From Pseudomonas paraglycinae (lineage in GTDB: Bacteria > Pseudomonadota > Gammaproteobacteria > Pseudomonadales > Pseudomonadaceae): DNA of 64,000 nt. This document shows, one piece after another, positions 37,251-46,300 of this stretch. The stretch spans positions 124,001 through 188,000 of the forward strand of contig NZ_BQHR01000007.1 in NCBI RefSeq assembly GCF_021601625.1, read 5' to 3'. Positions within the stretch are counted from its first letter, which is position 1. Every line of letters starts with the position of its first letter. The notes under the pieces were generated by a model. The model ran no database searches. It was given only the letters and a program-made list of their open reading frames with translations, and was not told the DNA's origin. The position numbers and the translations under genes are program-made.

Positions 37251-38473
37251 AGCACGCTCAACTCAGGCACGGCGATCACGAAGCGACCGTCCCACTGACG
37301 CACCTGGGCCAGTTGCTGACTGACTTCGTGCAGCAGGTTCCACGGCAGCACCAGCACGTAATCCGGCTTCTCGATATCGATCTGCGCCGGCGCGACAATC
37401 GGGATGCGGCTACCCGGCAGAAACTTGCCCTGCTTGTGCGGGTTGGCATCGGCGACCCAGGCCAGCAGATCCGGTTTGACCCCGGCGTAGTTGAGCAAGG
37501 TGTTGCCCTTGGCAGCAGCGCCGTAACCGACCACACGCTTGCCGTCGGCCTTGGCCTGCAACAGAAAACGCAGCAGATCATGCTTGATACGTTCGGCAGC
37601 CGGCGCCAGCGTCGCGTAGTACCCGGTGGTTTTCACCCCGGCGTCGAGTTCGGCCTGCAACTGCTGTTGCACCGCTGGCTGCACGGCGCGGCGTTCGCCG
37701 TCCTTGCGCTGGACGAACACCCGCAGCGATCCGCCATGGGTGGTCAACTGGCTGACGTCGAACACTTCCAGACCGTTGCGTTCACACAGCGTCTGCACGG
37801 CACTCAGGGACAGGTAGGAATAGTGTTCGTGATAGAGCGTGTCGAACTGCGCGCCGGCCATCAGCGTCAGCAGTTGCGGGAATTCGAAGGTGGCGACGCC
37901 GGTCGGCTTGAGCAGCGTGGCGAAACCGCCGAGGAAATCATTGATGTCCGGCACGTGAGCGAGCACGTTGTTGGCGGCCATCAGGTCGGCGGCCCAGCCT
38001 TCGCTTTTCAGCTGTGCGGCGGTGTCGCGACCGAAGAACAGTTCACGAATCTCCAGGCCTTTTTCCCGTGCCGCCTGCGCGGTGCTGCGGGTCGGCTCCA
38101 CGCCCAGGCACTGGATGCCGCGACCAGCCACGTATTGCAGCAGGTAGCCGTCGTTGGCCGCGACTTCCACCACGCGACTGTCGGCGGTCAGGCCGAAGCG
38201 CTCGACCATCTCGGCGACATAACGCTCGGCATGGGCCAGCCAGGTGCTAGAGAACGAACTGAAGTAGGCGTACTCGGCATCGAACAGGCTGTCGGCAGAG
38301 GTGTAATCCTCGGTCTGCACCAGCCAGCATTGCTGGCACACGGCGACCTTCAGCGGCACCCATTGTTCGGCCTGCTCCAGCCGATCGGCATGCACGTAGG
38401 CGTTGGACGGTGGCGAGGTGCCGAGGTCGATCAGCGGCAGGCTCAGCGGTGCAGCGCACCCACGGCAGTTCAT
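37247..38473 (-). CDS. NDP-hexose C-methyltransferase with N-terminal zinc ribbon
   Basis: A 408-residue protein with all three parts of the TylCIII/EvaC-type sugar C-methyltransferases. The N-terminal zinc-binding motif has Cys-3, Cys-6, Cys-46 and Cys-49. A class I methyltransferase core follows, with VVEVAANDGYLLQ and ANNVLAHVPDINDF. The C-terminal domain has VVGYGAAAKGNTLLNYAG and DANPHKQGKFLPG. These enzymes add a methyl carbon to C3 of a 4-keto-6-deoxysugar. Overlaps neighbours by 4 bases on both sides, placing it inside the CDP-sugar pathway. A branched (3-C-methyl) sugar product is inferred. Confidence 0.9.
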   Translation of the reverse strand: MNCRGCAAPLSLPLIDLGTSPPSNAYVHADRLEQAEQWVPLKVAVCQQCWLVQTEDYTSADSLFDAEYAYFSSFSSTWLAHAERYVAEMVERFGLTADSRVVEVAANDGYLLQYVAGRGIQCLGVEPTRSTAQAAREKGLEIRELFFGRDTAAQLKSEGWAADLMAANNVLAHVPDINDFLGGFATLLKPTGVATFEFPQLLTLMAGAQFDTLYHEHYSYLSLSAVQTLCERNGLEVFDVSQLTTHGGSLRVFVQRKDGERRAVQPAVQQQLQAELDAGVKTTGYYATLAPAAERIKHDLLRFLLQAKADGKRVVGYGAAAKGNTLLNYAGVKPDLLAWVADANPHKQGKFLPGSRIPIVAPAQIDIEKPDYVLVLPWNLLHEVSQQLAQVRQWDGRFVIAVPELSVL

Positions 38474-39030
38474 AGACGCACTCCAGCAAAGTGTTGATCG
38501 AGCGCGGGATGGCTGGAATCACGCGCTGACAAATTATTGACAGGCAACGGCCAGGCAATCGCCAGCCGTGGATCGTTCACCGACAGGCCGCCCTCGTGCT
38601 CCGGCGCGTAATCGGCGCTGTGCAGGTAAAGCAGTTCGGCGTCTTCGGTGAGGGTCTGGAAACCGTGAGCGAAACCGGCCGGAATCAGCAGGCTGCGTCC
38701 GTCACCGGCCTTCAGGTGCTCGGCGTGCCAGTGCAGGAAGGTTTCCGAGTCCGGGCGCAGGTCCACCGCCACGTCCCACACTTCACCGCGCAGGCAGGTG
38801 ATCAGCTTGGCTTCCGGCGCATTGGCGTTCTGGTAATGCAGACCGCGCACGCTGCCCTTCTCGCGTGTGCAGGAATGGTTGATCTGGCGGATGTGAAATT
38901 CACTGCCGAACGCCTTCAAACTGCCCTCGCAGAACAACCGCGCGAAGTGCCCGCGCTGATCTTCGAAGCGTTTGTGCTGGACGCTGAACAACCCGGCCAG
39001 CGGCAACGGTTTCAAGGAAAACTCGCTCAC
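38470..39030 (-). CDS. dTDP-4-dehydrorhamnose 3,5-epimerase family protein (RmlC/RfbC type)
   Basis: A 186-residue cupin epimerase. The catalytic His-65 in RGLHYQ and Tyr-141 in SADYAPEHEGG are conserved, along with SLLIPAGFAHGFQTL. The start is a GTG at 39030 overlapping the rfbG stop (GTGA); this gives the usual length, whereas the longer frame runs into rfbG. Here the substrate is probably the CDP-4-keto-6-deoxyglucose made by the adjacent RfbG, not the dTDP form. No rmlA or rmlB lies near. Confidence 0.88.
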   Translation of the reverse strand: MSEFSLKPLPLAGLFSVQHKRFEDQRGHFARLFCEGSLKAFGSEFHIRQINHSCTREKGSVRGLHYQNANAPEAKLITCLRGEVWDVAVDLRPDSETFLHWHAEHLKAGDGRSLLIPAGFAHGFQTLTEDAELLYLHSADYAPEHEGGLSVNDPRLAIAWPLPVNNLSARDSSHPALDQHFAGVRL

Positions 39031-40109
39031 AGCGCGCCCCGGTAAAGATTCAGTTGGCCGAGGGTCACGGTGCGCATGTCGTCGCCGTTCTGCCACGCCA
39101 GATGCCAGTCGAGGGTCTGGGTCAGGCATTGCTGCAACGTCCAGCGCGGTTGCCAGCCCAGCACCTGACGGGCGCGGCTGCTGTCCAGGCGCAGCAGACC
39201 GGCTTCGTGCAGGTCACTCTTTTCGAGGCGCAGGCCACGGGCCTGAGGCCAGCGGTTGGCGAGCAGTTCGACCACTTCGCCGACGCTGCACATGTCCGCC
39301 TCACCCGGGCCGAAGTTCCACGCGCCAGCATATTCCGGGCCGTCTTCATAGAGGCCGGCGGCCAATTGCAGGTAGCCGGCCAGCGGCTCCAGCGCGTGCT
39401 GCCACGGGCGCACGGCTTGCGGGTAACGCAGGGTCACCGGCTCGTCGGCCGACCAGGCTTTCAGTACATCGGGTATCAGCCGTTCAGGGGCGAAATCACC
39501 GCCGCCCAACACGTTGCCGGCGCGCGCGGTGGCCAGGGCCAGACCGTGCTCGGCGTACTTGTCGGCCGGGAAGAACGATGCCGCGTAAGACTGCGCCAGC
39601 AACTCGCAGCAGGCCTTGCTGCTGCTGTAAGGATCGTGGCCACCGAGGGCTTCGTCCTCGCGGTACGGCCACAGCCATTCCTTGTTAGCGTAGACCTTGT
39701 CGGTGGTCACCAGCACGCAGGCCCGCACGCAACCGACCTGGCGAATCGCTTCGAGCAGGTTGAGGGTGCCCATGACGTTGCTCGAATAAGTGCCGAGCGG
39801 ATCACGATAACCCTCACGCACCAGCGGCTGGGCCGCCAGATGCAGGACGATCTCCGGCTCGGTGTCGGCGATGATCTCGAGCAAGGCGCCCAGATCACGC
39901 AGGTCGCCGCGCTGATCGTTGATGCCTTCGCTCACGCGCGCCAGTTCAAACAGGCTCGGCTCGGTCGACGGGTCGAGGGAAAAACCGCTGACTTGCGCGC
40001 CGAGGCTTTGCAGCCACAGGGTCAGCCAGCTGCCCTTGAAACCGGTGTGGCCGGTGACCAGAACCCGCTTGCCGCGCCAGAACTCAGGACTCAGGCCCAT
40101 TGCTTCCAT
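39027..40109 (-). CDS. rfbG: CDP-glucose 4,6-dehydratase
   Basis: A 360-residue extended SDR. The N-terminal [20 protein letters not shown] is diagnostic of CDP-glucose 4,6-dehydratases, with TTDKVY and the [11 protein letters not shown] YxxxK motif. It converts CDP-glucose to CDP-4-keto-6-deoxyglucose. The ATG at 40109 follows GGGGAGG and overlaps the end of rfbF by 19 bases; a second ATG three codons later is possible. Paired directly with RfbF, it defines the CDP-deoxysugar branch. Confidence 0.95.
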   Translation of the reverse strand: MEAMGLSPEFWRGKRVLVTGHTGFKGSWLTLWLQSLGAQVSGFSLDPSTEPSLFELARVSEGINDQRGDLRDLGALLEIIADTEPEIVLHLAAQPLVREGYRDPLGTYSSNVMGTLNLLEAIRQVGCVRACVLVTTDKVYANKEWLWPYREDEALGGHDPYSSSKACCELLAQSYAASFFPADKYAEHGLALATARAGNVLGGGDFAPERLIPDVLKAWSADEPVTLRYPQAVRPWQHALEPLAGYLQLAAGLYEDGPEYAGAWNFGPGEADMCSVGEVVELLANRWPQARGLRLEKSDLHEAGLLRLDSSRARQVLGWQPRWTLQQCLTQTLDWHLAWQNGDDMRTVTLGQLNLYRGAL

Positions 40110-40864
40110 GGGGCCTCCCCGCTCTGCCACAGCGCTTCGAGGTGGTTCTTGTCGCGCAGGGTGTCCATCGGATGCCAGAAGCCTTCATGTTCGAAGGCTT
40201 TCAACTGTTCGGCCTCGGCCAGCTTCGCCAGAGGCTCGGCTTCCCAGGTGGTCTCGTCACCAGCGATGTAAGACAGCACTTTTGGCGACAGCACGAAAAA
40301 GCCGCCATTGATCCAGCCGCCGTCGCCGCGCGGTTTTTCGGTGAAGCCGAGGACCTGATCGCCATGGCGCTCGAGGGCGCCGTAGCGGCCCGGCGGCTGC
40401 ACGGCGGTGACGGTCGCCAGACGGCCGTGGCCCTTGTGGTAGTCGACCAGCTGCGCAATGTTGATGTCGGAGACGCCGTCGCCGTAGGTGAAGCAGAACG
40501 CCTCTTCATCCTTGAGGTAACGGCCGGCACGCAGCAGACGGCCGCCGGTCATGGTTTCCTCGCCGGTGTCGATCAGGGTGACGCTCCACGGCTCGCTGTA
40601 GTTCTGGTGCACGTCCATGCGGTTGTTGCGCATGTCGAACGTGACGTCGGAGGTGTGCAGGAAGTAGTTGGCGAAGAAGTCCTTGATCGCGTAGCCCTTA
40701 TAGCCGAGGCAGATCACGAAGTCGTGGATTCCGTGGGCGGAATACTGCTTCATGATGTGCCAGAGAATTGGCTTGCCGCCGATCTCGATCATTGGCTTGG
40801 GCTTGAGGTGCGACTCTTCACTGATGCGCGTGCCGAGGCCACCCGCCAAAATAACTGCCTTCAT
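40091..40864 (-). CDS. rfbF: Glucose-1-phosphate cytidylyltransferase
   Basis: A 257-residue nucleotidyltransferase with [18 protein letters not shown] at the N-terminus and [20 protein letters not shown] following, the hallmarks of RfbF. It makes CDP-glucose from glucose-1-phosphate and CTP. It is the first gene of the long glycosylation operon. The 247 bases upstream hold the RTX terminator and no clear sigma-54 or FliA element. GGGGAG precedes the ATG. Confidence 0.96.
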   Translation of the reverse strand: MKAVILAGGLGTRISEESHLKPKPMIEIGGKPILWHIMKQYSAHGIHDFVICLGYKGYAIKDFFANYFLHTSDVTFDMRNNRMDVHQNYSEPWSVTLIDTGEETMTGGRLLRAGRYLKDEEAFCFTYGDGVSDINIAQLVDYHKGHGRLATVTAVQPPGRYGALERHGDQVLGFTEKPRGDGGWINGGFFVLSPKVLSYIAGDETTWEAEPLAKLAEAEQLKAFEHEGFWHPMDTLRDKNHLEALWQSGEAPWKQWA

Positions 40865-41044
40865 CGTCTCCCCTCTTCTACGTCACAGGGCTTGGCCTCG
40901 CTGTTGCAGGCCTTTGCGGCTGAACCTTTGCCAGTCCGGGCGCAGGTGAATGACCGCGAGCGCTCGTTTTATGGCGATTTGAGGGGGACTTGCAGGAAAC
41001 GCGCCAGCTCCGCCAGCCCTGTGTCGGCGGGGAAATACGGACAT

Positions 41045-41080
41045 GAAAAAAGGGATGAATCCGTTGCCGGACTCATCCCT
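41045..41080 (-). terminator. Intrinsic terminator after the RTX gene
   Basis: Stem AGGGATGA (41051-41058) with TCATCCCT (41073-41080), extended inward by TCCG/CGGA around a TTGC loop after one mismatch, and followed on the minus strand by a run of T. It lies 32 bases beyond the RTX stop and separates that gene from rfbF. Confidence 0.8.
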
Positions 41081-41111
41081 CTCATCAAGCTACTTCAGTG
41101 AATCGGGCGGA

Positions 41112-43100
41112 TCAGCCAAACATCGCAAATCCGTCGACAGTCGCCGGCAGATCGTAGACCTGACCATCGGCGGTCTGGATATGCTCGATGGTGTTGAAGC
41201 CAGCGTACCAGTCCGCCAGTTTCACACCGTTGTCCGGCACACCGGTACGGCTATCGTTGGCGCTGTGCAGGTAGGCATCATTGCCAATGCGGGTGACGCT
41301 CAACTGACTGGCGTTGGCGATGGTATTGAGGATCAGGGTGTCGTTGAGATCCAGCCCTTCATCCTTGATGGTGACCAGGCCGCTGGTATTGACCACATAG
41401 GTATCATCCCCCTGCTCACCGAAGGCGCTGCCACCGGAATGCGACTGGCCGGCGAGGTTGAGGATCAATCGGTCATTACCCTCATCACCATACAATCTGA
41501 AGTTGCTCCCGGTAGCCGTCAGGATATCGTTACCCTCGCCGCCGTAGGCATCGCCGCCAACCATGGTGATGGTATCGTTGCCCTCATCGCCCCTGGCATA
41601 ACTGAACGCATCGTTGGCGTCACTGACGATGACATCATCGCCAGCCCCGCCGTACAGACTGTCGGTGTTAAAGCCGTTTTCATCCTGACCGGATACCAAC
41701 CCACCGTAAATGTGGTCGTTACCCTCCCCCCCATAGATATTGTCGTTACCGGCACCACCCACCAGGATGTTGTCGCCCGAGTCTCCATACAGGGCATCGT
41801 TGAAGCGGCTGCCGTGCAGCCCCTCGATATCGAAAAAGGTGTCAGAGGCCGCGATACCACTCGGCGAACCCCACTCAAGGGAAACATTCACGCCTTCAGG
41901 ACTGTCGTCGTAACTGACGATGTCTATCCCGGCCCCGCCTTCAAAGCGGTCGCCACCGGCGCCACCGTACAGCACGTCATTGCCGGCCCCCGAGATGATG
42001 GTGTTGGCCTCGTCGTTACCGTAACCGATGAAGTCTGCACTGCCGGTATAGGTCAGGTTTTCAACGAAAGAGGCCAGGCGCATCGTCGACAGGCTGGTAT
42101 TCACCTGATCGGTACCACCCTGGTAACCCTCGACCTCTTTGATGGACACACCGGTACCGTTGATGGTGTACACATCATTTCCCCACTCGCCTTGCAGCGT
42201 CACGCCACTGACGTTGGCAGTGAGATGATCGCCGAAGAATGACCCGATGACGTGCTCGACATTCAGCAGCGTGACACCCGCCGCACCGGCACGCGGGCCG
42301 ATGTCGATGCTGACGCCATCCCAGGACTGGCGATAGTTCACAGTGTCGTAGCCATCGCCGCCATCCACGATCATGGTGTTATCGAGCAGATACACCGTGT
42401 CATCGAAGGCCGAACCCTGGATCGCCTCGATGTTGGTGAAGGTATCTCCCAAGGCAATGGTCATCCCATCGCTGGACCAGTCAGAAACGTTCACACCTTC
42501 CAGACTGTCGCTGTAACTCACGGTATCGAAGCCGTCGCCACCCACGAAGTGGTCGGCACCGGCGCCACCCCACAGCCAGTCGTTGTCGGCGCCACCGATG
42601 ATTTCGTTGTCACTGGCATTGCCGTAAGCCTTGAAATCGCCGGTGCCGGTGAACGTCAGCTTCTCGAGGAACGGATCCATCTTGATGGTGTTGAGGCTGG
42701 TGCGCAGTTCGTCGTAGCCGAGGCCGCTTTCTTCGATGATGGTCACACCTTCGGCGTCGACGATGTACACATCGTCACCACCACTGCCTTCCAGCGTCAC
42801 GCCTGCCACGGAAGCGGAAAACGTGTCGTTGTGATAAGTACCGAATACCTTTTCCACCGACAGCAACGTATCGACTTTGCCATCAGGCCCGGTGACCGTT
42901 GTCGCGTCGACGCCAAACTCGACGCTGATTCCCGACCCCATGGCGAAATAGTTCGCCGTATCAAAACCTTCACCGCCGTCCAGCACGTCTGATCCCGCAG
43001 TGGCGAACAGCAGATCATCCGACTCCAGTCCATAGAGTTCGTCATTGCCATCGGTGCCCCACAGGCCATCCGCATCACTCGTTCCATTCACTACTGACAT
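41112..43100 (-). CDS. RTX-type calcium-binding secreted protein
   Basis: A 662-residue acidic, Gly/Asp-rich protein with many RTX nonapeptides (for example GGAGNDNIYGGEGND at about 448-462, and clusters near 168-192, 370-395, 485-540). There is no N-terminal signal peptide. The C-terminal ADWYAGFNTIEHIQTADGQVYDL (about 630-651) resembles the region before type I secretion signals, so export by an ABC-type system is likely, though none is encoded nearby. Residues 35-205 and 240-407 are a duplicated unit. The start at 43100 follows AAGGAAG by 6 bases; a longer frame upstream lacks such a site. No enzymatic domain was recognised, so matrix, adhesin or S-layer-like roles are open. Bounded by terminators on both sides. 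Confidence 0.88.
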   Translation of the reverse strand: MSVVNGTSDADGLWGTDGNDELYGLESDDLLFATAGSDVLDGGEGFDTANYFAMGSGISVEFGVDATTVTGPDGKVDTLLSVEKVFGTYHNDTFSASVAGVTLEGSGGDDVYIVDAEGVTIIEESGLGYDELRTSLNTIKMDPFLEKLTFTGTGDFKAYGNASDNEIIGGADNDWLWGGAGADHFVGGDGFDTVSYSDSLEGVNVSDWSSDGMTIALGDTFTNIEAIQGSAFDDTVYLLDNTMIVDGGDGYDTVNYRQSWDGVSIDIGPRAGAAGVTLLNVEHVIGSFFGDHLTANVSGVTLQGEWGNDVYTINGTGVSIKEVEGYQGGTDQVNTSLSTMRLASFVENLTYTGSADFIGYGNDEANTIISGAGNDVLYGGAGGDRFEGGAGIDIVSYDDSPEGVNVSLEWGSPSGIAASDTFFDIEGLHGSRFNDALYGDSGDNILVGGAGNDNIYGGEGNDHIYGGLVSGQDENGFNTDSLYGGAGDDVIVSDANDAFSYARGDEGNDTITMVGGDAYGGEGNDILTATGSNFRLYGDEGNDRLILNLAGQSHSGGSAFGEQGDDTYVVNTSGLVTIKDEGLDLNDTLILNTIANASQLSVTRIGNDAYLHSANDSRTGVPDNGVKLADWYAGFNTIEHIQTADGQVYDLPATVDGFAMFG

Positions 43101-43198
43101 TTGCGTCTTCCTTGCGTTGTTGTTGAATCGGGAAACCTGCCTCCCGGGCACAAGCCGATCACGCCAGCAGCAACCGTCCGAGGTCAGCGAATAGAGAA

Positions 43199-43226
43199 GT
43201 ATCGACAGGAAAATCCCGATTCTTGA
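43199..43226 (-). promoter_or_regulatory. Possible FliA-type promoter of the RTX gene
   Basis: Minus strand TCAAGAAT, 12 bases, GTCGATAC. The boxes resemble those of the fliC promoter, but the spacer is one base longer and the -10 matches at six of eight positions. It is 99 bases upstream of the RTX ATG. A chance match cannot be excluded. Confidence 0.4.
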
Positions 43227-43243
43227 GGCTCTGCGGTGAAAAA

Positions 43244-43255
43244 AGTATCGATACT
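43244..43255. promoter_or_regulatory. Perfect 12-base palindrome upstream of the RTX gene
   Basis: AGTATCGATACT, followed by a further GATAC at 43256-43260. It lies 18 bases upstream of the possible FliA -35 box and might be an operator. No regulator is assigned. Confidence 0.3.
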
Positions 43256-43280
43256 GATACAAACGGAATGTTGAAGACGC

Positions 43281-43311
43281 AAAAAAGGCGACTCGAAAGT
43301 CGCCTTTTTTT
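43281..43311 (-). terminator. Bidirectional intrinsic terminator after the 1197-residue glycosyltransferase gene
   Basis: Perfect stem AAAAAAGGCGACT (43281-43293) with its complement at 43298-43310 around a CGAA loop, giving T-runs in both directions. It lies 13 bases beyond the stop of the large glycosyltransferase. Confidence 0.9.
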
Positions 43312-43323
43312 CAGCAGTGCCGG

Positions 43324-46300
43324 TCAGTCCGCCAGCCAGCCGTTTTCCCAGTACCGCAGGTTGTCGCCACGCAGCACGTAATCGCGCAGTACGACTTCAC
43401 GCAGCTGATCACCCATGCGGTAACTGGCATCCGGATCAGCCAGGTGCATGCGGATCGCTTGCAGCCACTCCTCGGTGGAGTTGGTCTTGACCCGGGTGCA
43501 CGGCAGGTAACCCTGATAGGCCTCGGTATCGGTGCAGACCACCGGGTAGCCGCACGCGCCGTACTCCAGCAGGCGCAAGTTGCTCTTGCAGTCGTTGAAG
43601 ATGTGGAACTCCAGCGGTGCCAGGGCCAGGTCAAGGTTGAGGCTGGCCAGTTTCGCCGGATACACATCCAGCGGGATCACGCCGTGGAATTCATGCATGT
43701 ACGGACGCAAGTCATCCGGGCACATGCCGAAAAACACCCAGTCGACCTCGTTTGCCAGTTCACGGACCACATCGGCAATCACCGCCAGATCACCGTGGTG
43801 GCTGGTGCCGCCGCCCCAGCCGACCCGTGGCTTTTTCGAGGTGCGACGCTGGCTGCGCAAGTCGGTCCACAAGTGTCGCGACAACATGTTCGGTACGACC
43901 CGGATGTCGTGATGCATGTCCGACAGGACATTGGCCAGCGGCTGAGTAGAAACGACCACCCGGTCGCACAGACCGATCGCCCGCCGCACCAGCCGCTCCA
44001 TTTCCTGCTTGTTCGGCATGTTGCGAATGTGCGCGTTGCGATGAGGGACATCGATGACATAGTCATCGAGCTCGTAGATCCGCCGGGCGTTGAAAAAGTT
44101 TTTCAGCGGTGGAATTTCATCGATGGCACTTTCCGAATAGCGCCCCTGCAATACGATCACATCGGGGGCCTGGCGCTCGATGTCGATGATCGAAGGCAAA
44201 CCGTAGCAAATCCGCCCTTCGGCACGATTGGCCGCCTCCAGCTCGATCATCGGCTGGCTGATGCGATAGTGACCGATGGCGGAAGCGTTGATAGGCACCG
44301 CCAGCACATTCGGCAGCTGCTTGCGCGAAAACGGACTCCAGCCGGTACGCAAGCCTGGTTCCAGACTGAAGCTGGTCGCACCGACACCCTGCACCGCCAG
44401 ATTGACGTTGAACGCAGGATCGCGCGCAATCAGTGGCAGCCAGCGCTTGTAGAACGTTTCGTGCTCCTGAATCTGCAGTTGCTCTTCTTCTGCCGTGGCC
44501 TCGGTCGTCGGCCGCGTCCCCAGGGCCAGCATGGCATAAGGTGTCCAGACCACCAGATAACCTTCCCGGCCGACGCGCAGACAAAGATCCGCCACATTGA
44601 GGGCCTGCGCCAGATCCTGCTCGTCGAGCCCGTCGACAGCTTCGTAGACAGCCTTGCGAACCATCAGGCAATCACCGCCGACCGCACTCAGGTCATGCAC
44701 CGCCTGCAAGCGGAACATGTACCCGTCCGCCTGCAACGACTGACCATAGAAAGGCAACCCCACGGCGCCCTGCATGCCCAGAATCAGTCCGGCATGCAGC
44801 ACGCAACCGTCCGGATTGTACAACTTGGCGCCGACGACCCCGACTTCCGGGCGCTGCGCATGATTGAGCAGTTCGTCCAGCCAGTCGGACTGGGTGATCA
44901 CCGCAAAGGTATTGAGCATCAGCACGTATTCGCCGCGGGCCTGCCCTACCGCAAAGTTGTGCGTGGCGGCTGCATTGCCCTGTTGCGCAAAGCTCAGCAC
45001 GCGAACCCGGTCGCTGCCCAGTTGCGCCATGCCGTCCAGCCAAGCCAGCGCTTCGGCACTGGTACTGCCGTTATCGACCAGCAGCAGCTCGTACTCGGTG
45101 TAGGCGGTTTTTTCCAGCAGCGTCTCGACGCAACGCTGCAAGGCGGCGGTCTGGTCCCGGGTCACAATGATGACCGACACTAGCGGACGCCAGGCGTGAT
45201 GGTAGTCGACGCGATTGAGCAGCTCGCAGCTGCCACGGCGAATGTCGTGGGCCAGGCCAAGACGCTGCAGATGCGCTTCGAGCACGCGCGGATTCTGTTC
45301 GAGGACGCCCGGGGCCACGAGCCACTTGGACAGGTCGAAAGGCGACTCCAGCATGACCTCGGCAATGTGACCGACAACCTGTGTGCCATCGTTCTCCACC
45401 AGACGCCACAACACATCGTGCGGCGCGAGCTGAGCGAAGTCAGGTGCAAAACCACCGAGCGCCAGAAAACGTTCACGCTCGAACGCCAGTGCCCGGCCGA
45501 CATAAGGGTAGCTGCGCATCAGGTCGAGGTTGAAATCCGGCTTGAACGCAGGTTCTGCCGACTCCCCGTTACGCAAGCTGCCCTCGTCGCTGTAAAGACA
45601 TTTCAGTGACGGGGAATGCACGATGCGCTCGGCCATGACCAGCAACGCCGGCGCCACCAGCCGATCACCCGCCTGCAGCAGGTAGAACCAGTCGGCTCCC
45701 GCCAGTTGCGGCAGCAGCGCATTGATCTGCTCCATGCCGTCCTCTTGCAAAGGCATGCGGAACACCCGCCCGTCCAGCTCGGTTTCGGTACACGAGGCGG
45801 ACAGGACAAGGATCAGCTCCGGCGGATAATCCTGAGCGGCAAGCGATGCCAGCGTGCGTTCGACACTGTCACGACTGCCCTGCCCGTCGATGACGATCGG
45901 CACGATCCGGGGTTGATGCGACCAGCCGGCCAGGGTTTCCGGCAGCAACGTGCGCTGACCTTCGGTCAGTACCCGGCAGTTGAGCCACTGCGCGTAGAGC
46001 TCGGCAAAACTCCAGCTGTCGATGCCGACACTCCATTCCTGGCGGCTCTGTTTGGAGCCCAAGGTGCGACTCAGCGGCAGCTCTTCCCAGACCCGCGGAG
46101 ACTCATCGGCCTTGCTCAGCGGGACATAGCGAACCCATCCCGGCGCCGGCGCCGCTTCGCCGCTGCGCGATTTGAGCATCTGCAGCATCCACTCACGCTC
46201 GACCTCGAGCGCGTCTTTCATCGGCTGTTGCGCACTCAGGCGTTCCGGGTACAGCCGCTCGGCGCTGAGCACGTTGTTGGACACCGCCAGATTGCCGCGC

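Noticed and set aside
40930-40945. Possible sigma-54 site before rfbF, minus strand TGGCAAAGGTTCAGCC
   Set aside because: GG-N10-GC is met, but the -12 element reads CAGC instead of TTGC; such partial matches are frequent by chance in GC-rich DNA.
40865-43323. RTX gene as part of the rfbF operon or as a CRISPR-like repeat array
   Set aside because: Terminators separate it from both neighbours, and the DNA repeats are diverged protein-coding RTX repeats in one frame, not identical spaced repeats.
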